Positions 1-5,643 of a stretch of DNA of 6,673 nt are shown in pieces. The stretch is from Ignavibacteriales bacterium (GTDB lineage: Bacteria; Bacteroidota; Ignavibacteria; UBA10030). Position 1 is the stretch's first letter. Each line of letters opens with the position of its first letter. The stretch spans positions 1 to 6,673 of the forward strand of contig JACQPU010000110.1 of the NCBI GenBank assembly GCA_016207365.1, read 5' to 3'. Under the pieces are notes generated by a model, which made no database searches, had not been told where the DNA came from, and saw nothing but the letters and a program-made list of their open reading frames with translations. Both the position numbers and the translations under genes were made by a program.

Positions 1-51
1 GAAGAATTTCTTGAAGAATTGCAGCATGCAGATCCTTTTTCAACGCCGTGA
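1..51 (+). CDS. C-terminal end of an unidentified upstream protein (partial)
   Basis: Frame 1 is open from the left edge to a TGA at 49-51 and reads EEFLEELQHADPFSTP. The acidic, helix-like composition and the clean stop followed by A/T-rich sequence look like the natural end of a protein. Sixteen residues are too few to name a family. The gene would run in the same direction as the dacB-like gene 272 nt downstream. It could also be a chance open frame. Confidence 0.45.
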   Translation, partial: EEFLEELQHADPFSTP

Positions 52-205
52 AAAAACGAAAAACATCAAATAATATAGCCCTTTTTTGCGGCCCAGTCAA
101 TTGCATTTCTTGGGTTGGTGTTGTTTATTGATGGTTTTCGGCGGGCGAGTTGGAAAGGGGTTTGGTGAAGCTGCTACGAGCAGCGAAAATCTAACCATTC
201 AGCAT

Positions 206-246
206 CGCTGGCCTTCTTCCTCTTCGAAAGAGAAAGAAAACCAGCG
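206..246. other. Imperfect stem-loop in the dacB leader
   Basis: CGCTGG (206-211) pairs with CCAGCG (241-246), TTCTT (214-218) with AAGAA (234-238), and CTCTT (220-224) with AAGAG (228-232) around a CGA loop. This gives 16 base pairs interrupted by one 2x2 and one 1x1 internal loop. No T-run follows on either strand, so it is not a typical intrinsic terminator. It sits 78 nt before the dacB start and could be a leader RNA structure. The inner arms are a pyrimidine-rich run facing a purine-rich run, so chance pairing is possible. Confidence 0.3.
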
Positions 247-311
247 TTGACGAATGAAGAGGTATGTGTATTCTCGCCGCAGCTTTCTCGTCGATCGAAT
301 AATAACTCTTT

Positions 312-315
312 GGAG
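312..315 (+). promoter_or_regulatory. Shine-Dalgarno GGAG for the dacB-like gene
   Basis: GGAG lies 8 nt before the ATG at 324. It supports this start over the out-of-frame ATG at 254. The protein then begins directly with a lipoprotein signal peptide. Confidence 0.7.
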
Positions 316-323
316 AACAACGG

Positions 324-1787
324 ATGCCACGGCCCCACATAGCATGTATCCTCATCATGATCAGCACACTCATATTCATTGGATGTGCCACCCCTCGCGA
401 AATAACCCGGCCCTCCGACCCTGTCGAAGCCCTCCGCTACGACATCGACTCCATCCTCTCCGACTCGATTTTCATTCCAACGGATGCGGCTATCAAGGTT
501 GTTTCGTTGGATCGAAACGAAGTCCTGTACGAGCGAAACAGCAGGAAGCTGATGCGTCCAGCATCGAACACAAAGCTCCTGACGTCGGCCGCCGCCCTCC
601 TGATTCTGGGTCAAGACCACATATTCCAGACCCTCATTCTCGCCGACAGTCTGCGTCCCGATGGATCTGTGGAAGGGCCTCTGTACATCAAGGGATTCGG
701 AAATCCGGACATGACCACGACGGAGCTTGACAGCATGGTTTGGCAGCTTAAAGCGATTGGAATCAAATCGATTTCGGGGAATATCGTCGCTGATGCTTCA
801 TGGTTTGACGATTTGTATTGGGGAACAGGATGGATGTGGGATGACGAGGCGGAATCGGACGAGGCGGGGATTTCAGCCCTGTCAGTTAACAAAAACTGCG
901 TGAAAGTCTCGGTAATTCCGGGGAAATCTTCCGGTGGAGCAGTGCAGGTACTCATCGATCCCACCACCAGCTATGTCTCATTGATCAATACCGCGCGGAC
1001 GGTCGCGGACACAGCGCTGATTCCGCTCGAGATAACAAGGTTGTACAAAGAACGGCTCAACACGCTTACTGTCTCGGGTGAAATCATGGCCGGCAAGGAT
1101 ACCGTAAAACGCCGGATCACCGTATGGCGGCCCGAGCTTTATACCGCGACGCTCCTTAAGGAGCGGCTGGAGGCAAGCGGGATCGCGGTTCGCGGTCAGC
1201 CCACCATCGGAGTCACGCTCCCCTGGTCCCGCGAACTGGCCTATCATCACTGGCCCCTGGATACTATGATTGTAAATCTGAACAAGGCCAGCGATAACCT
1301 GTCCGCCGAAAACACTCTGAAATCCGTCAGCGTTGCCCGGGGTGGTATTCCGGGGTCGGCAAAACATGGGCTTTTTCAGGTTAATGAAACGCTGGCCGAA
1401 CTGGGAATCGATACGACTCAGTACTTCATTGTTGACGGGTCCGGTGCTTCGCACTACAATTTGCTGACAGCGGAAACGCTGGTGCAACTCCTCACGGCAA
1501 TGACAAGGAAATCCGAGATCTTCCCACTTTTTTACAGGTCGCTTCCGATCGCGGGTGTTGATGGTACGTTGGAGAAACGGATGAGGGGCACGCGGGCGGA
1601 AGGCAACCTACGAGGAAAGACTGGATCTCTCACCGGCATTTCAAATCTCTCAGGCTACGTCACAACCGCCGACGGCGAGCACCTTGTGTTTTCCATGCTG
1701 ATGCAGGATTTCATTCTTCCAATTCGGCTGTATCGGAACGCGCAGGATCAAATTGGAGCATTGTTGGCGGGGTTCACGCGAAATTAG
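324..1787 (+). CDS. dacB: D-alanyl-D-alanine carboxypeptidase/endopeptidase, PBP4/DacB type (peptidase S13), predicted lipoprotein
   Basis: The 487-residue product is a penicillin-binding protein of the S13 family. These enzymes remove the terminal D-Ala from muropeptides and cut D,D-crosslinks in periplasmic peptidoglycan. All three active-site motifs are present: SNTK at 81-84 (nucleophile Ser81, Lys84), SDN at 323-325 and KTG at 432-434. The family-typical DGSGAS occurs at 371-376. The long insert between the first two motifs is characteristic of DacB, and total length is normal for it. A hydrophobic N-terminus ends in FIG-Cys21, a probable lipobox, although Phe at -3 is not ideal; E. coli PBP4 is not a lipoprotein. 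The start is supported by GGAG 8 nt upstream. The gene stands alone, separated from the next gene by a repeat-filled gap. Family assignment is firm; the balance of carboxypeptidase and endopeptidase activity cannot be read from sequence. Confidence 0.93.
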   Translation: MPRPHIACILIMISTLIFIGCATPREITRPSDPVEALRYDIDSILSDSIFIPTDAAIKVVSLDRNEVLYERNSRKLMRPASNTKLLTSAAALLILGQDHIFQTLILADSLRPDGSVEGPLYIKGFGNPDMTTTELDSMVWQLKAIGIKSISGNIVADASWFDDLYWGTGWMWDDEAESDEAGISALSVNKNCVKVSVIPGKSSGGAVQVLIDPTTSYVSLINTARTVADTALIPLEITRLYKERLNTLTVSGEIMAGKDTVKRRITVWRPELYTATLLKERLEASGIAVRGQPTIGVTLPWSRELAYHHWPLDTMIVNLNKASDNLSAENTLKSVSVARGGIPGSAKHGLFQVNETLAELGIDTTQYFIVDGSGASHYNLLTAETLVQLLTAMTRKSEIFPLFYRSLPIAGVDGTLEKRMRGTRAEGNLRGKTGSLTGISNLSGYVTTADGEHLVFSMLMQDFILPIRLYRNAQDQIGALLAGFTRN

Positions 1788-1880
1788 AACGATAAGATGC
1801 AAGACGTATGATTTGTCTCGGTGATGGTTCGCCGCATTACCCCTCCGACGCTTCTCAAGCCAAGTGCCCACCTCGCTTTT

Positions 1881-2017
1881 GTCATTCTGAGTCCCCTTTA
1901 GGGGGCGAAGAATCTGCCCCGCATAGCAGGGTTTGTTGCACCAACCATGTTGCTCGGGGCGCAGAGATTAGGCGTTGTGTTCAGATCCTTCGTCCGCTAA
2001 AGCGGACTCAGGATGAC
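1881..2017. repeat. Inverted pair of a 36-nt dispersed-type repeat (REP/BIME- or MITE-like)
   Basis: The left arm at 1881-1916 begins GTCATTCTGAGTCC. The right arm at 1982-2017 is its reverse complement with 31 of 36 positions identical, and the arms are 65 nt apart. Each arm holds its own small palindrome at the centre: CCCCT/AGGGG at 1893-1904, and GTCCGCT/AGCGGAC at 1992-2007. The arms differ in those palindromes, partly in a compensating way (positions 15 and 22 of the arm change together from C/G to G/C), which suggests the cruciform itself is maintained. The spacer also has pairing potential (CCCCG at 1917-1921 with CGGGG at 1955-1959, and AGCA with TGCT just inside). Similar GTCATTCTGAG...GAAGAATCT units are, to my knowledge, common intergenic repeats in several bacterial phyla. 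No transposase is encoded. Confidence 0.75.
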
Positions 2018-2041
2018 TTGCTGCGGTTTGAAGGCGGACTC

Positions 2042-2076
2042 CCCGACCCGGCTCACAGAACTTTGGCCGGGGCGGG
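2042..2076. repeat. G+C-rich imperfect hairpin next to the inverted-repeat pair
   Basis: CCCGGC (2047-2052) pairs with GCCGGG (2066-2071) around a 13-nt loop. After one A/G mismatch, CCCG (2042-2045) pairs with CGGG (2073-2076), giving 10 pairs in an 11-position stem. It is followed at 2077-2085 by CAGGATGAC, the same end sequence as the right repeat arm (2009-2017), so it may be a decayed third unit. There is no T-run, so it is not a standard terminator. Confidence 0.45.
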
Positions 2077-2119
2077 CAGGATGACAAGGCTGAGTCTGTC
2101 GACTCGTTAATCATTAGTT

Positions 2120-2151
2120 ATTGCATCTTCCGGCTCTTTTTCCTAAGTTTT
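2120..2151 (+). promoter_or_regulatory. Possible Bacteroidota-type promoter for the M28 gene cluster
   Basis: ATTG at 2120-2123 and TAAGTTTT at 2144-2151 are 20 nt apart. They resemble the Bacteroidota consensus TTTG, about 19 nt, TAnnTTTG, with one mismatch in each half. Transcription would then start only a few bases before the ATG at 2159, which agrees with the lack of a Shine-Dalgarno sequence. This depends on the organism using such promoters and is weak evidence by itself. Confidence 0.25.
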
Positions 2152-2158
2152 TCCGCCC

Positions 2159-3136
2159 ATGAGATCGCTCAAATCTGTTGTCCTGTTGGTTGTTTTGACA
2201 TCGTTGCTTTCCTGCAACAAAAACAAAGAGGCACCGCAACGAGAGACTGCCAGCCAGTCTTCACCGTCACCTCCGGTTCCCAAATTCGACGGCGAGAATG
2301 CCTTCAAATACCTGCAAAAGCAGGTCAGTTTCGGGCCTAGGAATCCCGGTTCTGCAGGATATCAGCGATGTCTCTCCTTCCTGCAGACAGAATTTCGCAA
2401 GTTTGCTGATACTTTAATTCTCCAGAGATTTCCTTTTCGCACCGCACGCGGCGAATTCTATCGGGGCACGAACATTACCGCGCAATTCAGAAGGCATGAC
2501 GGACCTGTGATTCTTCTCACGGCGCATTGGGACACACGGCCGTGGGCTGACCAGGATACGGATCCAAAAAACCACGACAAGCCGATACCGGGTGCGAACG
2601 ACGGGGCAAGCGGGGTCGCTTTGCTCCTTGAAATGGCAAGAATCTTCTCTGTCAACCCTCCCCCATTCAACATTGACATTGTGCTTTTCGATGCCGAGGA
2701 TGCGGGTGAAACGGGCAAGAGCGAAAGCTTTGCCCTCGGATCGCAATTCTTCGCCTCGAACCTGCCCGACGGTATTCAGTACCGATTTGCAATCAACTTC
2801 GACATGATCGGCGACAAAAATCTCGAAATTCGTCGTGAGGCTAATTCCGACGCCTCTGCGCCGGCGCTCATGGATGCCGTGTTCTCAACAGCGAAGATCC
2901 TCGGCTTCCCGCAATTCATTGATGAACGCATTGCCGGTATTTACGACGACCACATGCCCCTGAACAACGCTCACATACCGGCAATCGACCTCATCGACTT
3001 CAATTATCCCGACGAGTCGAACAAATATTGGCACACCATGCAAGACACACCGGACAAATGCAGTCCGGAAAGCCTTCACGCTGTAGGAACCGTTATCCTC
3101 CATCTTCTCTATGGCCAGGGAACAGAACGCCTCTGA
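2159..3136 (+). CDS. Glutaminyl-cyclase-like M28 family zinc lipoprotein
   Basis: The 325-residue product has a signal peptide ending in SLLS-Cys19, a clear lipobox, so it should be lipid-anchored on the periplasmic or outer face of the envelope. A Ser/Pro/Gln-rich linker leads into an M28 zinc-hydrolase fold from about residue 43. The motifs follow bacterial and animal glutaminyl cyclases: AHWDT (122-126), GANDGASG (145-152, zinc ligand Asp148), FDAEDAGE (177-184, catalytic Glu180 and probable zinc ligand Asp181), NFDMIGD (213-219), DDHMPL (263-268) and YWHTMQDTPDK (290-300, zinc ligand His292). These proteins cyclise N-terminal Gln to pyroglutamate on exported proteins; a related aminopeptidase activity is the main alternative. 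Asp replaces the usual second Glu of the EE pair. No Shine-Dalgarno sequence precedes the ATG. It is the first gene of a tight cluster and overlaps the next gene by 26 nt. Confidence 0.85.
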   Translation: MRSLKSVVLLVVLTSLLSCNKNKEAPQRETASQSSPSPPVPKFDGENAFKYLQKQVSFGPRNPGSAGYQRCLSFLQTEFRKFADTLILQRFPFRTARGEFYRGTNITAQFRRHDGPVILLTAHWDTRPWADQDTDPKNHDKPIPGANDGASGVALLLEMARIFSVNPPPFNIDIVLFDAEDAGETGKSESFALGSQFFASNLPDGIQYRFAINFDMIGDKNLEIRREANSDASAPALMDAVFSTAKILGFPQFIDERIAGIYDDHMPLNNAHIPAIDLIDFNYPDESNKYWHTMQDTPDKCSPESLHAVGTVILHLLYGQGTERL

Positions 3137-3812
3137 TCAGCCCGTGGAAACGGGCTCCTTTGCTTCATTCGGGAGATACGAGTGGATCCGGATCCTCTTC
3201 CCCGGATTTTTCTTTACCCTCCTTTCGGGGCTGTTCTTCTACGGTTTCATCAATCGTTACATCGGTTTTGCCCCCGACCCACTCGAAGCAATCCTCCTCT
3301 TTGCAGGATTAACGCTGACGTCCGGCTTGATGATGTATGCACGGGAAACCCCCAAGCGACGGAAAGCCTTTCAGGAGAATCAACCCAGCAAGTATCTTAG
3401 CGCCCGCGCGCGAACGATGAAGGATATGGAACTGCTCGATGACGCCCAAAGCCGCCAGCTGTACTTTTATATCCTCAACAACCATATCCCTCCCCTCTTC
3501 CACGAAAAGATCTTCTTCTTCGGAACGATTTATTCCATCATGGTTCAGATCCGACGAACTCTGTTTTGGTTCGCCGTGATCGGAACGGCTGCTCTGGGAT
3601 TTCAGATTTCGAAGGGATTCACACTGGCAGACCAGCAGGGTCTCCTGGTGTTTACGCTTGCCGTCTGGCTCTTGTATCTCATGAACATCCGCTACAACAA
3701 GGCCGACAGGAAAATGCAGGAGAATTATCAGGACCAGATCTTCTGGCTGCAAATGAACAACGATCTCGTGGAAACCATTCTGCGGCGATGGCGGTCGAGC
3801 CACCGGCTCTAA
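3111..3812 (+). CDS. Four-helix membrane protein of unknown function
   Basis: I do not recognise this 233-residue protein. It has two hydrophobic pairs: about 27-49 and 57-76, then about 150-166 and 177-193. Between the pairs lies a charged, roughly 70-residue segment (KRRKAF, ARARTMKDMELLDDAQSRQ), and the tail after helix 4 is charged and ends in RRWRSSHRL. By the positive-inside rule the basic middle loop (RETPKRRK, SARARTMK) and the tail would both be cytoplasmic, with two short outward hairpins. No catalytic motif stands out. The ATG lies inside the end of the M28 gene (26-nt overlap) with no Shine-Dalgarno sequence, so translation is probably coupled; a GTG at codon 12 is a less likely alternative start. 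prmA begins 10 nt after its stop. Its reality is supported by the tight fit between two solid genes and its membrane-protein composition. Confidence 0.8.
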   Translation: MAREQNASDQPVETGSFASFGRYEWIRILFPGFFFTLLSGLFFYGFINRYIGFAPDPLEAILLFAGLTLTSGLMMYARETPKRRKAFQENQPSKYLSARARTMKDMELLDDAQSRQLYFYILNNHIPPLFHEKIFFFGTIYSIMVQIRRTLFWFAVIGTAALGFQISKGFTLADQQGLLVFTLAVWLLYLMNIRYNKADRKMQENYQDQIFWLQMNNDLVETILRRWRSSHRL

Positions 3813-3817
3813 AGGTG
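3812..3817 (+). promoter_or_regulatory. Shine-Dalgarno AAGGTG for prmA
   Basis: AAGGTG overlaps the stop codon of the preceding membrane-protein gene and ends 5 nt before the ATG at 3823. It fixes the prmA start and fits reinitiation by ribosomes finishing the upstream gene. Confidence 0.6.
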
Positions 3818-3822
3818 TCCCC

Positions 3823-4692
3823 ATGCCTTGGCCCCGACGGTGGATTCAATTGACCTTCCGGGCTCCTGAACCTGTTCAGGAAGTCCTCATCGCCTCCCTG
3901 ACTCCGCTCGGATTCACCGGGTTTCTTCAGGATGATGTTTTGCTCACAGCCACGCTCCCCTCCTCTCTTTGGAATTCGCCAACGAGGAGGAAAATCTATC
4001 AGCTTACTGGCGATCTCGCTGTAAAGTTTCCTGGCGAGAATCTCTCCTTTTCCGTCCGAACTGTCGCCCAACAAAATTGGAGCAAGCGATGGGAACGGTC
4101 AGCAGGAATTGTTGAAGCCACAAAGCGAATCATCATCAAGCCGGGCTGGAGGAAGCTCAGGAAGCGGGACCTCGGGAAAATCGTGATTCACATCGATCCG
4201 AAAATGTCCTTCGGCACCGGTCATCACGAGACAACGCGCCTCTGCCTTGTCTTGCTTGAAGAACACATGAGGAAAGGGGCCAGGGTGCTTGATATGGGGT
4301 CCGGAACGGCGGTACTTTCAATTGCAGCCGCAAAGCTCGGGGCGCGTTCTGTACTTGCGATCGATAGCGACCAATGGGCTTTAGCCAACGCGCGCGAGAA
4401 TGTGTCGAGAAACCGCGTACGCTGCGTGCGGATCCTTCGTGTATTGCCCGCGCGTAATGCCGGACGGTTCGGATTGATCCTGAGCAACATCGATCTCTCC
4501 ACGAACCTGAGGCATCTCAGGAAATTTGCGCGTATCCTCGAACCCGATGGTACACTTATTCTCTCAGGCCTGCTCTCGAAAGATCTCCCCGTATTTCTTG
4601 ACGCGCTCAACGGTACGGGGCTTGTTCCAATTGAATGCGTCGAAGAAAACGAGTGGGTTGCACTTGCATTGGGAAAACCTCATGCGAATTAG
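3823..4692 (+). CDS. prmA: Ribosomal protein L11 methyltransferase
   Basis: The 289-residue product has normal PrmA length and plan. PrmA uses S-adenosylmethionine to trimethylate lysines and the N-terminus of ribosomal protein L11 in the cytoplasm. An N-terminal substrate-recognition domain (about 1-80) is followed by the linker signature QQNWSKRWERS (83-93). The hallmark MSFGTGHHETT (128-138) comes next, then SAM motif I VLDMGSGTAVLSIAA (155-169), the acidic LAIDSD (178-183) that should bind the ribose, and the substrate-site region SNID (221-224) followed by LILSGLL (245-251). Two motifs drift from common forms: DMGSGTA where DVGCGSG is usual, and SNID where ANIL is usual. The fold and key residues remain, so I expect activity. 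The start has a good Shine-Dalgarno sequence, and the 3' end overlaps the ppx-like gene by 11 nt. Confidence 0.92.
   Translation: MPWPRRWIQLTFRAPEPVQEVLIASLTPLGFTGFLQDDVLLTATLPSSLWNSPTRRKIYQLTGDLAVKFPGENLSFSVRTVAQQNWSKRWERSAGIVEATKRIIIKPGWRKLRKRDLGKIVIHIDPKMSFGTGHHETTRLCLVLLEEHMRKGARVLDMGSGTAVLSIAAAKLGARSVLAIDSDQWALANARENVSRNRVRCVRILRVLPARNAGRFGLILSNIDLSTNLRHLRKFARILEPDGTLILSGLLSKDLPVFLDALNGTGLVPIECVEENEWVALALGKPHAN
4671..4675 (+). promoter_or_regulatory. Shine-Dalgarno GGGAA for the Ppx/GppA gene
   Basis: GGGAA within the last codons of prmA ends 6 nt before the ATG at 4682. It supports that start rather than an in-frame ATG at 4526, which would bury 52 codons inside prmA and add residues before the conserved SSIDIGTNT start of the fold. 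Confidence 0.5.
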
Positions 4693-5608
4693 TTCGATTG
4701 ATATCGGCACGAATACTGTCCTCCTGCTTGTTGCCGACGTCGAATCTGACGGCGCAGTGAAACCGCTTGCGCACGGCCATGAAATCGCTCGCATTGGGAA
4801 GGGGGTTGACCGTACCAAAAAGATTTCCCCCGAAGGCATCGACCGGTTGCGCGTAATTCTCAGGGAGTACGTGGAAATATCGAGAAAACACGGTGCGGAG
4901 AGGATCGTTGCCTGCGGGACGAGCGCTCTGCGCGACGCCGAAAACCGCGAGGCGTTCCGGGAAACAATCTTGCAAGAATTCGGAATCAATGTGGTTGTCC
5001 TGTCAGGCGAAGAGGAGGCCCGCCTGAGTTATCTCGGGGCTCTTTCCGAGTTCGACGATCGCGATGCCACTTTCGCGGTCCTCGATATCGGCGGCGGAAG
5101 CACAGAGATCACGGTGGGCACAGGCGAGCACTTCGATATGAGTCTCAGTCTTGATCTGGGTTGTGTACGCCTTACCGAACGATATCTTAAATCAATACCG
5201 CCCTCCAAAAATGCTGTTGCCGAGGTAACATCGGTGATTCGCGAGCAATTAGGACGCATAGAGAGCATCCCGGCAGGTTCCCGACTGGTCGGCGTTGCTG
5301 GCACTGTGACGACCCTCGCAGCAATGGATCTTCAGCTTCCCAAGTACGATCCTCTGCGCGTGAACGGACACAGGCTTTCGTTGGCGACGATCGAACGTAT
5401 GTACGATGATCTCTCAGCCAAGACCCTCGACCAGATCAAGGCGGTCCGTCAGATTCATCCCGAGCGGGCCGATATTCTGCTTGCGGGAGTTGTTATTCTG
5501 ATTGAAGTTATGAAGAGGATTGGATGGAAGGAGATAACGGCGAGTGATAGAGGACTGCGGTATGGATTTGCTATGAGAGAAGCCGGGGGCAGAAATACGA
5601 GATTCTAA
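4682..5608 (+). CDS. Ppx/GppA family phosphatase (exopolyphosphatase or pppGpp phosphohydrolase)
   Basis: The 308-residue product belongs to the Ppx/GppA branch of the actin/HSP70/sugar-kinase fold, which hydrolyses inorganic polyphosphate or converts pppGpp to ppGpp in the cytoplasm. Its motifs occur in order: SSIDIGTNT (4-12, phosphate 1 loop), ACGTSALRDAEN (77-88), the SGEEEARLSYLGA segment (108-120) that carries the catalytic Glu, AVLDIGGGSTEI (132-143, phosphate 2 loop), LDLGCVRLTE (157-166) and GVAGTVTTLAA (204-214). It has only the two actin-like domains; the C-terminal HD-like domains of E. coli Ppx (about 510 residues) are absent, as in the short Ppx forms of many bacteria. Sequence cannot decide between the two substrates. 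The gene overlaps prmA by 11 nt and ends in a palindrome shared with the convergent gene; its last residues, NTRF, are encoded by that palindrome. Confidence 0.9.
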   Translation: MRISSIDIGTNTVLLLVADVESDGAVKPLAHGHEIARIGKGVDRTKKISPEGIDRLRVILREYVEISRKHGAERIVACGTSALRDAENREAFRETILQEFGINVVVLSGEEEARLSYLGALSEFDDRDATFAVLDIGGGSTEITVGTGEHFDMSLSLDLGCVRLTERYLKSIPPSKNAVAEVTSVIREQLGRIESIPAGSRLVGVAGTVTTLAAMDLQLPKYDPLRVNGHRLSLATIERMYDDLSAKTLDQIKAVRQIHPERADILLAGVVILIEVMKRIGWKEITASDRGLRYGFAMREAGGRNTRF

Positions 5609-5643
5609 ATCCGAATCAATTTCGACATTAGAATTTCGTATTT
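5593..5643. terminator. Bidirectional terminator-like inverted repeat between convergent genes
   Basis: AAATACGAGATTCTAA (5593-5608) and TTAGAATTTCGTATTT (5628-5643) pair over 16 positions. The plus-strand RNA has 15 Watson-Crick pairs and one G-U; the minus-strand RNA has one A-C mismatch. The loop is 19 nt and can form a small inner stem (CGAA at 5612-5615 with TTCG at 5621-5624). The T-run (5641-5644) is short and mostly inside the stem, so termination may be inefficient or may need a factor. Each arm contains the stop codon of one of the two convergent genes. AATACGAAATTCTAA-like units also resemble dispersed A/T-rich repeats known from some genomes. Confidence 0.6.

Larger units (their letters stand above)
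52..323. other. Intergenic leader upstream of the dacB-like gene
   Basis: This stretch has no convincing gene. It starts A/T-rich (52-90), without a clear hairpin-plus-T-run terminator for the upstream gene. A weak sigma70-like pair is visible: TTGCAT at 101-106 and TTTATT at 124-129, 17 bp apart, matching consensus at only 3 and 4 of 6 positions. A small perfect hairpin lies at 170-184 (GCTGCT, ACG loop, AGCAGC) and a longer imperfect one at 206-246. Open frames crossing it on either strand have no recognisable protein character. Any promoter for dacB probably lies here, but I cannot fix it. Confidence 0.5.
1788..2158. other. 371-nt non-coding gap holding repeats and hairpins
   Basis: No credible gene lies here. 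An open frame at 1808-2110 reads through the repeat, is rich in Cys, His, Arg and Pro, and lacks any domain or ribosome-binding site. From left to right the gap holds a hairpin at 1820-1841 (GGTGATG and CATTACC, 7 bp with one G-U pair, no T-run), the inverted-repeat pair at 1881-2017, a G+C-rich hairpin at 2042-2076, and an A/T-richer stretch (2107-2158) that may contain the promoter of the next gene. No obvious intrinsic terminator for dacB is seen. Confidence 0.7.

Noticed and set aside
170..184. Perfect 6-bp hairpin with a 3-nt loop as a terminator for the upstream gene
   Set aside because: No T-run follows on either strand and it is over 100 nt past the upstream stop, so it is noted only within the leader entry.
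174..620. 148-codon minus-strand open frame over the dacB leader and 5' end
   Set aside because: There is no recognisable domain or ribosome-binding site, and it lies largely opposite a confident gene.
254..730. 158-codon plus-strand open frame overlapping the dacB start
   Set aside because: It is out of frame with the dacB-like gene, which has all three active-site motifs. The frame is rich in His, Arg and Pro, as expected of a shadow.
1820..1841. 7-bp hairpin after dacB as an intrinsic terminator
   Set aside because: It has one G-U pair and is followed by CCTCCGACG rather than T residues.
1881..2017. CRISPR-like array
   Set aside because: There are only two repeat units and they are inverted rather than direct, with no regular spacers and no cas gene.
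1808..2110. 100-codon plus-strand open frame in the gap after dacB
   Set aside because: It is a translation of the inverted repeat and its hairpins, with odd composition, no ribosome-binding site and no domain.
3309..3824. 171-codon minus-strand open frame opposite the membrane-protein gene
   Set aside because: The plus-strand frame has clear membrane-protein character and operon spacing, while this one has neither a domain nor a sensible context.
4526..4681. 52-codon 5' extension of the Ppx/GppA gene
   Set aside because: It lies inside prmA in another frame and adds residues before the conserved N-terminal strand. The ATG at 4682 has a nearby Shine-Dalgarno sequence and matches the family start.
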